Source: Skermanella rosea
Lineage (GTDB): Bacteria > Pseudomonadota > Alphaproteobacteria > Azospirillales > Azospirillaceae
Direction: 5' to 3'
Assembly: GCF_016806835.2 (NCBI RefSeq)
Contig: NZ_CP086111.1
Coordinates: forward strand, 5,449,471-5,513,470
DNA length: 64,000 nucleotides
Part shown: in pieces, positions 38,401-46,568 of the stretch
How positions within the stretch are numbered: position 1 is the stretch's first letter
Layout: each line of letters begins with the position of its first letter
The notes under the pieces: model-generated
What the model saw: only the letters and a program-made list of their open reading frames with translations
Told to the model about the DNA's origin: nothing
The model's database searches: none
Made by a program: the position numbers and the translations under genes

Positions 38401-38605
38401 GCTGGGCGCAGCCGACCGCGCAGTAGGGGCAGATGTTGGTGCCGACCGTGTCCGCCTCCTCCAGCCGGGGCCTGAGGCCCCGCGACATCGAGCTTTCCGC
38501 CGCCTTGGTGGCGGAGGACTGGCCCGCGATCTGGCGCGGGACGGACCATTCGCGGACGAAGCTCCCGATGCGCTCGGGGATCGTGCGGCTGCGGATGCGT
38601 TTCAT
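35405..38605 (-). CDS. fdhA: Formate dehydrogenase catalytic subunit, selenocysteine-containing
   Basis: A 1066-residue molybdo- (or tungsto-) bis-MGD enzyme read through an in-frame TGA at 38011-38009 as selenocysteine 199. Context is ENQARV-U-HSSSVPSLGATYG, the formate dehydrogenase active site where Sec ligates the metal and the following His assists. The N-terminal 4Fe-4S site uses Cys 59, 62, 66 and 94 (CPYCAVGC, TLCPKG). NEENYLIKKLF, GSNMAENHPIAFR, DPRFTRTSA and GADIAFLGG-like GSDIAFLGGIIRYIL are typical. It oxidises formate to CO2. I see no twin-arginine signal: the start is MKRIRSRTIPERIGSFVREW, basic but not hydrophobic, so the enzyme probably faces the cytoplasm. SelD is encoded in the same operon. 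Confidence 0.94.
37970..38011 (-). promoter_or_regulatory. Bacterial SECIS element of fdhA
   Basis: Immediately 3' of the TGA (38011-38009) the message can fold with a short stem GGTGCCC/GGGTGCC region topped by an AGTCT loop. The loop matches the apical loop of known formate dehydrogenase SECIS elements, which SelB binds to deliver Sec-tRNA. The loop position, about 20 bases after the TGA, is as expected. No folding software was run. Confidence 0.7.
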
Positions 38606-38641
38606 GGTCGTGCCCTCGCTCTGAATCTCGTCACCGGCGAT

Positions 38642-38887
38642 TCACCGGCCGGTCCCGTCGGCCAGCCACATGTCCTGGACGATGCCGGCGATCCGGCCGT
38701 CGGCATCCTTGTAATGGACGGTCACCCGTGCCTGGGACCGCTGGAGGCCCGGCAGGTCCTGCGGCTCGACCGGCGCCGAGGGCGCCAGGACGAACAGCAT
38801 CGGCTGGCCGTCCTCCGGCTCCATCTTGAACCGCCCTTCCTGGACGATCGTGATGGTGCCGGTCATGGTCTTCAGCGCGGACTTCAT
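38642..38887 (-). CDS. Small hypothetical protein in the formate dehydrogenase operon (81 residues)
   Basis: The protein (MTGTITIVQEGRFKMEPEDG, LFVLAPSAPVEPQDLPGLQR, RVTVHYKDADGRIAGIVQDM) looks like a small beta-barrel of OB or similar type. It lies between selD (63 bases upstream) and fdhA (36 bases downstream) on the same strand. No known family is evident. A role in maturation or electron-transfer tuning of the enzyme is inferred from position only. Confidence 0.65.
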   Translation of the reverse strand: MKSALKTMTGTITIVQEGRFKMEPEDGQPMLFVLAPSAPVEPQDLPGLQRSQARVTVHYKDADGRIAGIVQDMWLADGTGR

Positions 38888-38950
38888 GGACCCGGACCTT
38901 TCGCCCTCGCGGCGCCTTTACCGTCGAAACTCCCGATTTGGTAACGACGG

Positions 38951-41143
38951 TCAGGGCGGGAGGTTCCCAAGAATGATTCGGGGTTCGGAGCCGGCGGCGG
39001 ATTCGACGGCGCCGACCACCGCGGCATGGTCATGACCCAGTGCCCGGAGCGCCGCGACGCACGCCTCCGCCCGGTCGGCCGGCACTCCGGCGAGCAGGCC
39101 GCCGGCGGTCTGCGGGTCGAACAGCAGGTCCGGCACGGGACCGTCGGCATGGGCCGCAGCCGCGGCGTTGCCCGGATGCAGGGTGCTGCGGACGCCGGCC
39201 TCCAGCAACTCCGCGGCCCCGTCCAGCGCCGCGACGGTCGCGGGATCGAGTCGGATGTCGGTCCGGGAGGCCGCCATCATCTCGACCAGATGGCCGAACA
39301 GGCCGAACCCGGTCACGTCGGTGCAGCCGCCGGCCCCATGCTCCGCCAGGCAGCGCGCGGCCGATCCCGACGGCTGGTCCATCGCCGCGAGCGCCCCCGC
39401 CACCCAGCGTGCCCGCGCCCTGCCCCGCATCGCGCCGGCGAGCAGCACCCCGGTGCCGAGCGGCTTGGTCAGGATCAGCCGGTCGCCCGGCCGGAGACCC
39501 CCCTTGCGCAGCAGGCGCGCCTGCTCGACCGAGCCGGTGACGGTGAAGCCCAATGCCGGCTCCGACGCTTCCGCACTGTGGCCGCCGACCAGCAGGGCGC
39601 CCGCGTCCCGCAGCACGTCCAGCCCGCCCTTCAGCATCTGGAACAGGTCGTCCTCGACGATGTCCGGCCGCCCCGGGGGTACGCAGGCGATCGCCAGCGC
39701 GGTCGAGGGCTCCGCCCCCATGGCGTGGATGTCGCCCAGCGCGTGGTTGGCGGCGATCCGGCCGAACAGGTAGGGATCGCCCGTGAAGGCGCGGAGGAAA
39801 TCGACGGTCTGGACCATCAGCCGCCCGGCCGGCGGGGGCTCGATCACCGCGGCGTCGTCGGCGCCGGAGTCCAGCCCGAGCCGGCGCAGCGCGCCTTTCA
39901 AGGCACCGGCCGGCACCTTGGCGCCGCAGCCGGCGCAGCGCGGTTCCGCCCCCGGCCCCGGCATGGGTTTCGGCGTCATCGCCGGGAGCTCCTGGAACTT
40001 CCTCATGAAGCCCCGGTCGATCCTGTCCTTCAGCGCCCAGGCCCAGCGCCCTTCCGCCGAGAAGCCCCCGCGCGAGGCGACGGCGTAGCGGTCCCCGGTG
40101 CTGATCAGCTTCAGGTAGTTCCGCTGCGGGGTGAAGGGCACCGGCGGCTCCCCGGCCAGGGCGCGGCGCAGGTTGCCGGTCAGCGGCGGCCCTTGCCGGA
40201 CCGCGAAGACCCCGGCCTTCTCGCGCGGGTGTTCCAGCACCGCGGCCACGTCGCCCACCGCGAACACCCGGTCGTCGTTGACGGAGCGGAGCGTCGCTTC
40301 CACCGCGACGAAGCCGCGCTCGTCGAGCGTCAGCCCCGTCCCGCGCAGCCAGGGCGCGGCACCCGCCTGGACCGCCCACAGCGCCTCGTCGAACGCGATC
40401 CGCCGGCCGTCGGCGCAGACCAGGGCCCCCGGCTCGACCGCGGAAACCTCGGCGTCGGTGAGCACCTCGACCTCCCGCTCGGCCAGCAGGCGGTCGAAGC
40501 GGTCGCGGACCCGCGCGCTGTCGTTGGCCAGGAGCCGGCCCCGCGTCACAAGCACCACGCGGGGCCGGAGCGCCGCCTTTCCTTCCGCCGCCATGAGACA
40601 CTTCAGCCGGTGTTCGATCGACAGCGCCAGCTCCACGCCCGCCGCCCCGCCGCCAACCACGGCCACGTCGAGCCGCCGGTCGGCCGCGCGGACCCGCTCC
40701 ACCACCGCCGCCCAGCGGCCGGCCAGCCTGTCCACCGGCTTGACCGCCGTCGCGTGCTCGGCCGCACCCGGAACGTCGTGGGCCCGCGGCGTCGACCCGA
40801 TGTCGAGCGACAGCACGTCGTAGCGCACCGGCGGCCGGCCGGTCAGCAGCACGGCGCGGTTCGCCCGGTCGATCCCCTCCGCCTCGGCATGGATCAGCCG
40901 CGCGCCGGCGAACCCCGCCAGCTTCATCAGGTCGATATGGCAGGCGTCATGGTCGTAATGGCCGGCGATGAAGCCCGGCAGCATGCCGGAATAGGGCGTT
41001 TCCACGTCCCGGGTCACCAGGGTCAGCCGCACCCCCGGCATCGGCCGCATGCCGAAGCTTTTCAGCACCTGGACGTGGGAATGGCCGCCGCCGACCAGCA
41101 CCAGTTCGGCCGTGGTCCCATTGGATGAAGCGGCGCCGATCAC
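38951..41143 (-). CDS. selD: Flavoprotein (NDH-like)-SelD fusion, selenophosphate synthase
   Basis: The protein has 730 residues. Residues of about 10-370 are a pyridine-nucleotide-disulfide oxidoreductase/NDH-2-like flavoprotein: LVLVGGGHSHVQVLKSF (FAD Rossmann), VAVVGGGAAGVELALSI (NADH site), VFAVGDVAAV. From about 395 the selenide, water dikinase follows: CAGCGAKVPAG with the essential Cys and Lys, VQTVDFLRAFTGDPYLFGRI, ALGDIHAMGAEPSTALAI, GGHSAEASEPALGFTVTG and TDVTGFGLFGHLVEM. SelD makes selenophosphate for Sec-tRNA; the flavoprotein half may reduce selenium. The start is a GTG at 41143 overlapping the previous TGA. It supplies selenium for the FdhA encoded downstream. Confidence 0.93.
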   Translation of the reverse strand: MIGAASSNGTTAELVLVGGGHSHVQVLKSFGMRPMPGVRLTLVTRDVETPYSGMLPGFIAGHYDHDACHIDLMKLAGFAGARLIHAEAEGIDRANRAVLLTGRPPVRYDVLSLDIGSTPRAHDVPGAAEHATAVKPVDRLAGRWAAVVERVRAADRRLDVAVVGGGAAGVELALSIEHRLKCLMAAEGKAALRPRVVLVTRGRLLANDSARVRDRFDRLLAEREVEVLTDAEVSAVEPGALVCADGRRIAFDEALWAVQAGAAPWLRGTGLTLDERGFVAVEATLRSVNDDRVFAVGDVAAVLEHPREKAGVFAVRQGPPLTGNLRRALAGEPPVPFTPQRNYLKLISTGDRYAVASRGGFSAEGRWAWALKDRIDRGFMRKFQELPAMTPKPMPGPGAEPRCAGCGAKVPAGALKGALRRLGLDSGADDAAVIEPPPAGRLMVQTVDFLRAFTGDPYLFGRIAANHALGDIHAMGAEPSTALAIACVPPGRPDIVEDDLFQMLKGGLDVLRDAGALLVGGHSAEASEPALGFTVTGSVEQARLLRKGGLRPGDRLILTKPLGTGVLLAGAMRGRARARWVAGALAAMDQPSGSAARCLAEHGAGGCTDVTGFGLFGHLVEMMAASRTDIRLDPATVAALDGAAELLEAGVRSTLHPGNAAAAAHADGPVPDLLFDPQTAGGLLAGVPADRAEACVAALRALGHDHAAVVGAVESAAGSEPRIILGNLPP

Positions 41144-42432
41144 AGGCGCCACAGCCGGATGCCTTCCGGCGCCGCGGCCCGGTCCAGGCATGACTTGACG
41201 TCCACCGCCAGCCCCCGCCCGCCGTCGAGCAGCCGGGCGATGCCGGGCCAGCCCGCCTTGAGGTAGCCGGCGTGCGGGACGGCCAGGATCACGGCGCCGG
41301 CCGGCGGCAGGGCGTCGAGCGGCAGCAGCTCGATGCCGTACTCGTGCCGGGCCTCGGCCGGGTCGGCAAGGGGATCGTGCAATGCCACGGAGACGCCGAA
41401 GCTTTCCAGCTCGCGCACGATGTCGACGACGCGGGTGTTGCGGATATCCGGCACGTTCTCCTTGAAGGTCAGGCCCAGGACGGTGACCCGCATCCCGCTG
41501 CCCGCGCCGCCGCCTTCCCGCATCAGCCGCTTGACGGTCTCCTGCGCGATGAAGGCCCCCATGCCGTCGTTGATCCGTCGCCCGGCGAGGATCACCTCCG
41601 GCTGGTATCCCGCCTGTTCCGCCCGGTGCGTCAGGTAATAGGGGTCCACCCCGATGCAGTGGCCGCCGACCAGCCCGGGGGTGAAGTTCAGGAAGTTCCA
41701 CTTGGTCCCCGCCGCCTCCAGCACATCGCGGGTGTCGATGCCGAGGCGCTGGAAGATGCAGGCCAGTTCGTTCATCAGGGCGATGTTCAGGTCGCGCTGG
41801 GTGTTCTCGATCACCTTGGCGGCCTCCGCCACGGCGATCGAGGGCGCCCGGTGGATTCCGGCGCGCACCACCCCGCCATACAGGGCCGCGACCCGGTCGA
41901 GCGCCGCCGGGCTGGACGCCGAGACCACCTTGGTGATCGTCTCGAACCGGTGCTCGCGGTCGCCGGGATTGATCCGCTCCGGCGAATAGCCCACCTCGAA
42001 GTCGCGGCCGAACGCCAGCCCGGACCGCGTCTCCAGGATCGGCACGCATTCCGCCTCGGTGGCGCCGGGAAACACCGTCGATTCGAAGACCACGAGGTCG
42101 CCGCGCTTCAAATGGTCCCCGACGGCGCGGGACGCGGCCAGCAATGGCCGCAGGTCGGGCCGTTTCGCGTCGGAGATCGGCGTCGGCACCGTGACGATAT
42201 GGACGGTCGCCGCCGCCAGGGCGGCGGGGTCGTCGGCCAGCTCCAGCCCAGCCTCCGCCAGCGCCTCCGCCGTGACCTCCCCGGTCCGGTCGAGATGCCG
42301 GCGCAGTTCGGCGATGCGGCGGGAATCGATGTCGAATCCGATGACCCGATGGCCGTTCCGGCCGAAGGCCACCGCGATGGGCAGTCCGACATATCCCAGC
42401 CCGACGATGGAGATGGCGTGATCGCTGCGCAT
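41140..42432 (-). CDS. Nucleotide-sugar dehydrogenase (UDP-ManNAc/UDP-GlcNAc dehydrogenase, WecC/TviB type)
   Basis: The 430-residue enzyme begins with an NAD Rossmann motif (ISIVGLGYVGLPIAVAFGRN). It contains VTVPTPISDAKRPDLRPLLA, VFESTVFPGATEAECVPILE (substrate region), GYSPERINPGD, EAAKVIENTQRDLNIALMNE and FTPGLVGGHCIGVDPYYLTH with the catalytic Cys. LGLTFKENVPDIRNTRVVDI follows near the C-terminus. It oxidises C6 of UDP-N-acetylhexosamine for surface polysaccharide. Oddly, it is the first gene of the selenium-formate operon: its TGA overlaps the selD GTG. No other polysaccharide genes are nearby. Confidence 0.9.
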   Translation of the reverse strand: MRSDHAISIVGLGYVGLPIAVAFGRNGHRVIGFDIDSRRIAELRRHLDRTGEVTAEALAEAGLELADDPAALAAATVHIVTVPTPISDAKRPDLRPLLAASRAVGDHLKRGDLVVFESTVFPGATEAECVPILETRSGLAFGRDFEVGYSPERINPGDREHRFETITKVVSASSPAALDRVAALYGGVVRAGIHRAPSIAVAEAAKVIENTQRDLNIALMNELACIFQRLGIDTRDVLEAAGTKWNFLNFTPGLVGGHCIGVDPYYLTHRAEQAGYQPEVILAGRRINDGMGAFIAQETVKRLMREGGGAGSGMRVTVLGLTFKENVPDIRNTRVVDIVRELESFGVSVALHDPLADPAEARHEYGIELLPLDALPPAGAVILAVPHAGYLKAGWPGIARLLDGGRGLAVDVKSCLDRAAAPEGIRLWRL

Positions 42433-42527
42433 GGACCCGGTGTCTTTCGGTCTGGAGGAGGGCGGGAACGGACAGATAGCAGATAGGCGCGCCTGCGGGA
42501 AATCCGATGGCCGGCCCTGCCGGACGG

Positions 42528-42561
42528 AAAAAGCCCCGGTGCGCGGGGTCGCGCACCGGGG
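42528..42561 (-). terminator. Rho-independent terminator of the curli locus
   Basis: On the minus strand a 12-base perfect stem (CCCCGGTGCGCG / CGCGCACCGGGG, 4-base loop) is followed by CTTTTTCC. It lies 80 bases past the last curlin gene and before the nucleotide-sugar dehydrogenase gene, so it ends leftward curli transcription. Confidence 0.85.
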
Positions 42562-42644
42562 TAAAGTCTGGCTATCGTCGCACTCTCGTGCGTGCACGGC
42601 CCCCCTCTCCTGCCGCAATGGCAAGGGCCCATGCCTGGGAACGG

Positions 42645-43049
42645 CTACCGGATGGTCCTGACGGAGACCTTGGCCCCGGTGCCGAATTGGGTGATGGTGA
42701 CCGGCGGGGCGTTCGGATTCGCCGTCACGTTGCTGGAGAACGTGGCCTCGTGCCGGTTCCCGTTCTGCGTGATGGTCGCCGCCATGGTGCCGGTCTGCAG
42801 GCCGGCCGCCTGATTGCGGTTGCCGGTCTGGTTGACGACCGCGAAGTTGCCGGACCCGGACTGGAGGAGGGAAGTCTCGTTCCGCTGTCCCCTCTGCCGG
42901 GTCTCGAAGAAATTGTTCGATCCGTTTTGCGTGATCGAGACCGCATTGTCGCGTCCGATCTGGTCGATATAGGCGCTGCTGGACCCGGCGATGGCCGGAC
43001 CGGAGCCGAGTGCCGCCAGGATCAGGGCGGAGAACAGGAGCTTGCGCAT
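42645..43049 (-). CDS. Curlin-repeat secreted protein, short (134 residues)
   Basis: A signal peptide MRKLLFSALILAALGSGPAI-AG is followed by curlin-type repeats of the Q.G..N.A form: AYIDQIGRDNAVSITQNGSN, LLQSGSGNFAVVNQTGNRNQ, TITQNGNRHEATF. Such repeats build stacked beta-strand-loop-strand amyloid outside the cell. It has only about five units and an aberrant C-terminus (VTITQFGTGAKVSV), so it may be a nucleator or cap rather than the main fibre subunit. It is last in the locus and directly before the terminator. Confidence 0.85.
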   Translation of the reverse strand: MRKLLFSALILAALGSGPAIAGSSSAYIDQIGRDNAVSITQNGSNNFFETRQRGQRNETSLLQSGSGNFAVVNQTGNRNQAAGLQTGTMAATITQNGNRHEATFSSNVTANPNAPPVTITQFGTGAKVSVRTIR

Positions 43050-43140
43050 CGTCGCCTCCCGGCTGGAAGAGTGAAGGAGAAGGGGGGAAGCCCGGAGGCT
43101 TCCCCGAAGCGTGCCCCGGGGATCGATGCCGGACCTGGTA

Positions 43141-44076
43141 TCAGTTCTGCTTGACGGCGGACTGGTTGCCGTTGCCGACCTGGGCCGTCGAGCCGTAGTT
43201 GCCGTTGCCGATCTGGGACATGCCGGAGCGGTTCTGCGAGCCGTGCTGCTGAACCATCGACTTGTTGGCATCGCCGTTCTGGTACTGCCAGGAGATGTTG
43301 CCCCCGCCCTTCTGCGTCAGGTCCAGCAAATTGCCGTCACCGTAGGCGGCCTGCATGCCGAAGTTGCCGATGCCGTCCTCCTGGAGGATGCCCGCCACGT
43401 TGTCGTCGCCCACCTGGATCTGTCCCGCGAAATTGCCGCCGCTGACCTGGTCGATCTCCGCCAGGTTCCGGCTGCCGGCCTGGGCCTGCGCGGCGATGTT
43501 GTCACCGCCTCTGGGTCTGGAGGTGGCGATGGCTTCGTTGTCGTCGCCCGACTGGAACTGGGCCGCGATGTTGCCGTTCGACGAGTGCCGTATGGTGACC
43601 TTGTTCCGGTTGCCGTCCTGCTGCTGGTACGCCCGGTTGTTCTCGACGTCGGGCTTGGCGAGGGTTCCCTTCTGGACGAGGATCGCCTGGTTCGAGGTGC
43701 CTTCCTGGAGGACGATCGAACCGTTGCCGTCGCCCACCTGTGTCTGCCGGCTCCAGTTCTTCGTACCGCTGACGACGGCCGAGGCGCTGTTTCCGTCGCC
43801 CTTCTGGTACTGGAAGGACCGCGAGTCATAGCTGATCCCGTCCACCGGGGTGGAGTACTGCAGGTACCCGTTGTCGGTGCCGGTCTGCGACATGGAGGCG
43901 GCGTTGCCGTCGCCTTCCTGGGTGACGGTGATCTCGTTCCGGCTGCCGCTCTGGGCCGTGTCGTTGAAGTTGCCGTTACCGATCTGGTCGATATAGGCAT
44001 AGTTGTTGTCCGCCAGCGCGGGTCCGGCGGCTGCGAGGGCGGCGAGGGCCACCGTGGAGAAAAGGATTTTCCGCAT
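43141..44076 (-). CDS. Curlin-repeat secreted protein (311 residues)
   Basis: A signal peptide MRKILFSTVALAALAAAGPA-LA is followed by about a dozen curlin units, for example YAYIDQIGNGNFNDTAQSGS, ITVTQEGDGNAASMSQTGTD and NRSGMSQIGNGNYGSTAQVG. Gln and Asn recur at about 20-23-residue spacing, the ladder of curli fibres. Between units lie non-canonical insertions (LQYSTPVDGISYDSRS; TSRPRGGD). It is probably exported through CsgG and polymerises outside. It is about twice the length of E. coli CsgA. Confidence 0.87.
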   Translation of the reverse strand: MRKILFSTVALAALAAAGPALADNNYAYIDQIGNGNFNDTAQSGSRNEITVTQEGDGNAASMSQTGTDNGYLQYSTPVDGISYDSRSFQYQKGDGNSASAVVSGTKNWSRQTQVGDGNGSIVLQEGTSNQAILVQKGTLAKPDVENNRAYQQQDGNRNKVTIRHSSNGNIAAQFQSGDDNEAIATSRPRGGDNIAAQAQAGSRNLAEIDQVSGGNFAGQIQVGDDNVAGILQEDGIGNFGMQAAYGDGNLLDLTQKGGGNISWQYQNGDANKSMVQQHGSQNRSGMSQIGNGNYGSTAQVGNGNQSAVKQN

Positions 44077-44194
44077 GGTCGTTCAGCCTCTCTTGATCGT
44101 AAGCGCCGGTCGCTCGCCGGCTTGACGCGGGGGAATGGACGGACGAAGGCCCGTGGGGACGCGCGGGAGCACGGAGGCTCCCGCGCCGGCCCGC

Positions 44195-45346
44195 TTAGCG
44201 CTGGGTCACGGTGGACCGGTTGCCGGAACCGTTCTGCGTCACGTAGGCGGCGTTCTTGGAGTAGTACTGCTCGACCTTCGAGTTGTTGCCGCTGCCGGTC
44301 TGCGAAACCAGGGCGTAGTGTTCGGAACCGTTCTGGCGGGTGGTGGAGACGTTCCACGAGCCGGCCTGCGTCACGTCCGATTCGTTGTCGTCGCCGATCT
44401 GGTACTGGTAGGAGACATTGCCGCCGTAGCCGGACTGGCTCAGCATGGCCAGGTTGTCGTTGCCTTCCTGCAACTGAAGGCCGTAGCTGAAGGCGGCGGT
44501 GCTCTGGGTCATGTGGGCTACGTTGGAGTCGCCCGCCTGGACCTGCTCGCCCTTGCTGAAGTTGCCGGTCTGCGTGACGTAGGCCTGGTTGAAGTCGCCG
44601 ACCTGGGTCTGGTAGGCCGCCAGCCCGAGGCCGTTCGCCTTGGCCTCGGCGCGGTTGTGGTCGCCCCTCTGGAACTGGTCGATCAGGCCGAGCGTGCCGC
44701 CCTGCGTGTTGACGATGGCGACGTTCACGTCACCTGTCTGCTTCTGCTTCGTGGTCAGGAACGAACCGGTGCTCTGGTAGGCGATGGCGTCGTTGTGGTC
44801 GCCGTCCTGTTCCTGGTCGATCAGGTTGTTCGAGCCGATGCCCGGCTGACCGGCGACGGCATAGTTCTCGACGCCGTCCTGGTCCTGCAGGATGGTCTGC
44901 CTGGACCCGCCGTGCTGGGTCGCGATCGCGTTGTTCTTGTGGTTCTTCTGCTCCTGCGAGATCCGGTTCCTGCTGCCTGCCTGGGTCGCCTCGGCCTTCT
45001 GCTCGGTGCCGGTCTGGGTCTGGTCGATGCCGTACACGGTGGTGCCGAAGAAGTACGTGGTCACCGGGCGGTTGTCGGAGCCGGACTGGACCGCCGTGGC
45101 AAGGTGATCGGAGCCGGTCTGCGTCTGCGTCGTGTTGTTGCGCGCGCCGGTCTGGGTGATGTAGGCGTCGGAGCCGTTGCCGCCGGACTGGGTGACCTTG
45201 CCATACAGGTCGGCCCCGGTCTGCTTGACGTCGGCCATGTGGTTGTTGCCGACCTGATCGACATAGGCCGAGTTGCTGTCCGCCATCGCGGCGCCCGAGA
45301 CGGTCAGTGCCGCGAACGCGACGGTAGAGAAAAGAAGAGTACGCAT
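44195..45346 (-). CDS. Curlin-repeat secreted protein, longest (383 residues)
   Basis: A signal peptide MRTLLFSTVAFAALTVSGAA-MA is followed by roughly fifteen curlin-like units (SAYVDQVGNNHMADVKQTGA, AYITQTGARNNTTQTQTGSD, AYVTQTGNFSKGEQVQAGDS, AYVTQNGSGNRSTVTQR). The Q-G-N pattern persists throughout with some degenerate units, for example TTYFFGTTVYGIDQTQTG. It is likely a major amyloid subunit. It shares the signal-peptide style and C-terminal TQ-basic ending with its neighbours. Confidence 0.87.
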   Translation of the reverse strand: MRTLLFSTVAFAALTVSGAAMADSNSAYVDQVGNNHMADVKQTGADLYGKVTQSGGNGSDAYITQTGARNNTTQTQTGSDHLATAVQSGSDNRPVTTYFFGTTVYGIDQTQTGTEQKAEATQAGSRNRISQEQKNHKNNAIATQHGGSRQTILQDQDGVENYAVAGQPGIGSNNLIDQEQDGDHNDAIAYQSTGSFLTTKQKQTGDVNVAIVNTQGGTLGLIDQFQRGDHNRAEAKANGLGLAAYQTQVGDFNQAYVTQTGNFSKGEQVQAGDSNVAHMTQSTAAFSYGLQLQEGNDNLAMLSQSGYGGNVSYQYQIGDDNESDVTQAGSWNVSTTRQNGSEHYALVSQTGSGNNSKVEQYYSKNAAYVTQNGSGNRSTVTQR

Positions 45347-45457
45347 GGGTGTCTGGCCTCCTGAAGTTTAACGCCGGTAAATTCGGCTGATTTGACCTTG
45401 AAACGGTCCAATGAATGCCTTGAAGAAGGCGGGAGCATTGCTGCTCCCGCTGAATTT

Positions 45458-46432
45458 TTACTTCTGCGTGATGGTCGAGAAGTTGCTCATCCCTGTCTGG
45501 GTGGCGATGCTGCGGTTGCCGGCGCCCGACTGCTCCTGGAAGGAATAGTTGCCGGTACCGGACTGATGCGCTTCGGCATGATGGCTGGCGCCGAACTGAA
45601 GCTGCATGGCGTTGTTGGATGCGCCGTCCTGGCCGATCATGGCGAAGTTGTAGTTGCCGACCTGAATCTGCGTCAGTTCGTTGGAGGTGCCGGTCTGGAC
45701 AGCTTCCAATTCATTGAAGTTGCCGTACTGGCCCTGTTCGGCGGTGCTGCGGGCGCCGACGCTGTGCTGCGTCAACAGCGCCTCGTTGCCGGTGCCGTAC
45801 TGGGTCTGCTCGGCCCGGCTCGGGTTGCCCTGGCGGGACGAGGATGTATCACCGGTCTGGCCGATCGAGGCGGTATTGTCGCTGCCCAACTGGTCCTGCT
45901 TGGCGAAGGCGCCGTAGGACACCTGGGTGATATAGGCGTCGTTGTGTTCGCCGGTCTGGAGCGTGATGGCCTCCAGACGGGCATGATTGCCGGAGTTGCT
46001 GGCGGTCTGGCGCTGCTCGGCGACGTTCTCGGCGCCGCGCTGGTCGATCTTGGCCGACATGCCGCCGCCGTGCTGATCCTGGAGCCCCCTGTTGTCGTCG
46101 CCGCGCTGTTCCGTCTTGGCCGACTTGCGGACGTTGCCCGTGCCGGTCTGCTCCTGGCGGGCGTCGTTGCCGTCACCCCACTGGCTGATCCGGCCTTCGG
46201 TCCGGCCGTTCTGCGTGACGTCGGCGGAGTTGCCGTCGCCGTTCTGGTAGTTCTTGCTCCAGGACAGGCCACCGGCGTTGCCGGCCTGATCCTGCTTGTT
46301 GATGTTGCCGGTGCCGATCTGCTCGACATAGGCTTCGTTGCCAGCCGCGGCGTTGCTCGGACCTGCCTCGTTGGCGATGGCGGCGCTGGTGAGGGCGATC
46401 AGGGCGGCGGAAGCGAGAAGCATGCTGCGCAT
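45458..46432 (-). CDS. Curlin-repeat secreted protein (324 residues)
   Basis: A signal peptide (MRSMLLASAALIALTSAAIA-NE) precedes curlin units such as AYVEQIGTGNINKQDQAGNA, DVTQNGRTEGRISQWGDGND, ALLTQHSVGARSTAEQGQYG and IATQTGMSNFSTITQK. ATG 46432 has an AAAGG site; an earlier in-frame start at 46477 would put a non-signal segment first. It is the first curlin gene after csgG, 136 bases away, and so closest to the operon head. Confidence 0.86.
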   Translation of the reverse strand: MRSMLLASAALIALTSAAIANEAGPSNAAAGNEAYVEQIGTGNINKQDQAGNAGGLSWSKNYQNGDGNSADVTQNGRTEGRISQWGDGNDARQEQTGTGNVRKSAKTEQRGDDNRGLQDQHGGGMSAKIDQRGAENVAEQRQTASNSGNHARLEAITLQTGEHNDAYITQVSYGAFAKQDQLGSDNTASIGQTGDTSSSRQGNPSRAEQTQYGTGNEALLTQHSVGARSTAEQGQYGNFNELEAVQTGTSNELTQIQVGNYNFAMIGQDGASNNAMQLQFGASHHAEAHQSGTGNYSFQEQSGAGNRSIATQTGMSNFSTITQK

Positions 46433-46568
46433 AAGATTTAGCCTTTCAGGTGCAAAAACAGAACTGGGGACCAGCAAAAATGGTCTAAGGAAAACACTTC
46501 GAGAACTTTCCGCAGGTTGGTGAGGAATAGATCAACCTGCGGATGTTCCATAATGAAGGGCGGGCTCA

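Noticed and set aside
35384-38944. 1186-codon open frame on the plus strand opposite fdhA
   Set aside because: It is a low-stop antisense shadow in GC-rich DNA; its composition is Arg/Gly/Val/Leu filler and it has no domain, while the minus strand encodes FdhA.
42528-42561. Terminator assigned to the nucleotide-sugar dehydrogenase gene
   Set aside because: The T-run follows the stem only on the minus strand and lies upstream of that gene, so it belongs to the curli locus.
43141-46432. Curlin repeats as a tandem DNA repeat array
   Set aside because: The periodicity is in the protein pattern (Q-G-N every about 20-23 residues) with diverged DNA; it is four separate secreted-protein genes rather than satellite DNA or CRISPR.
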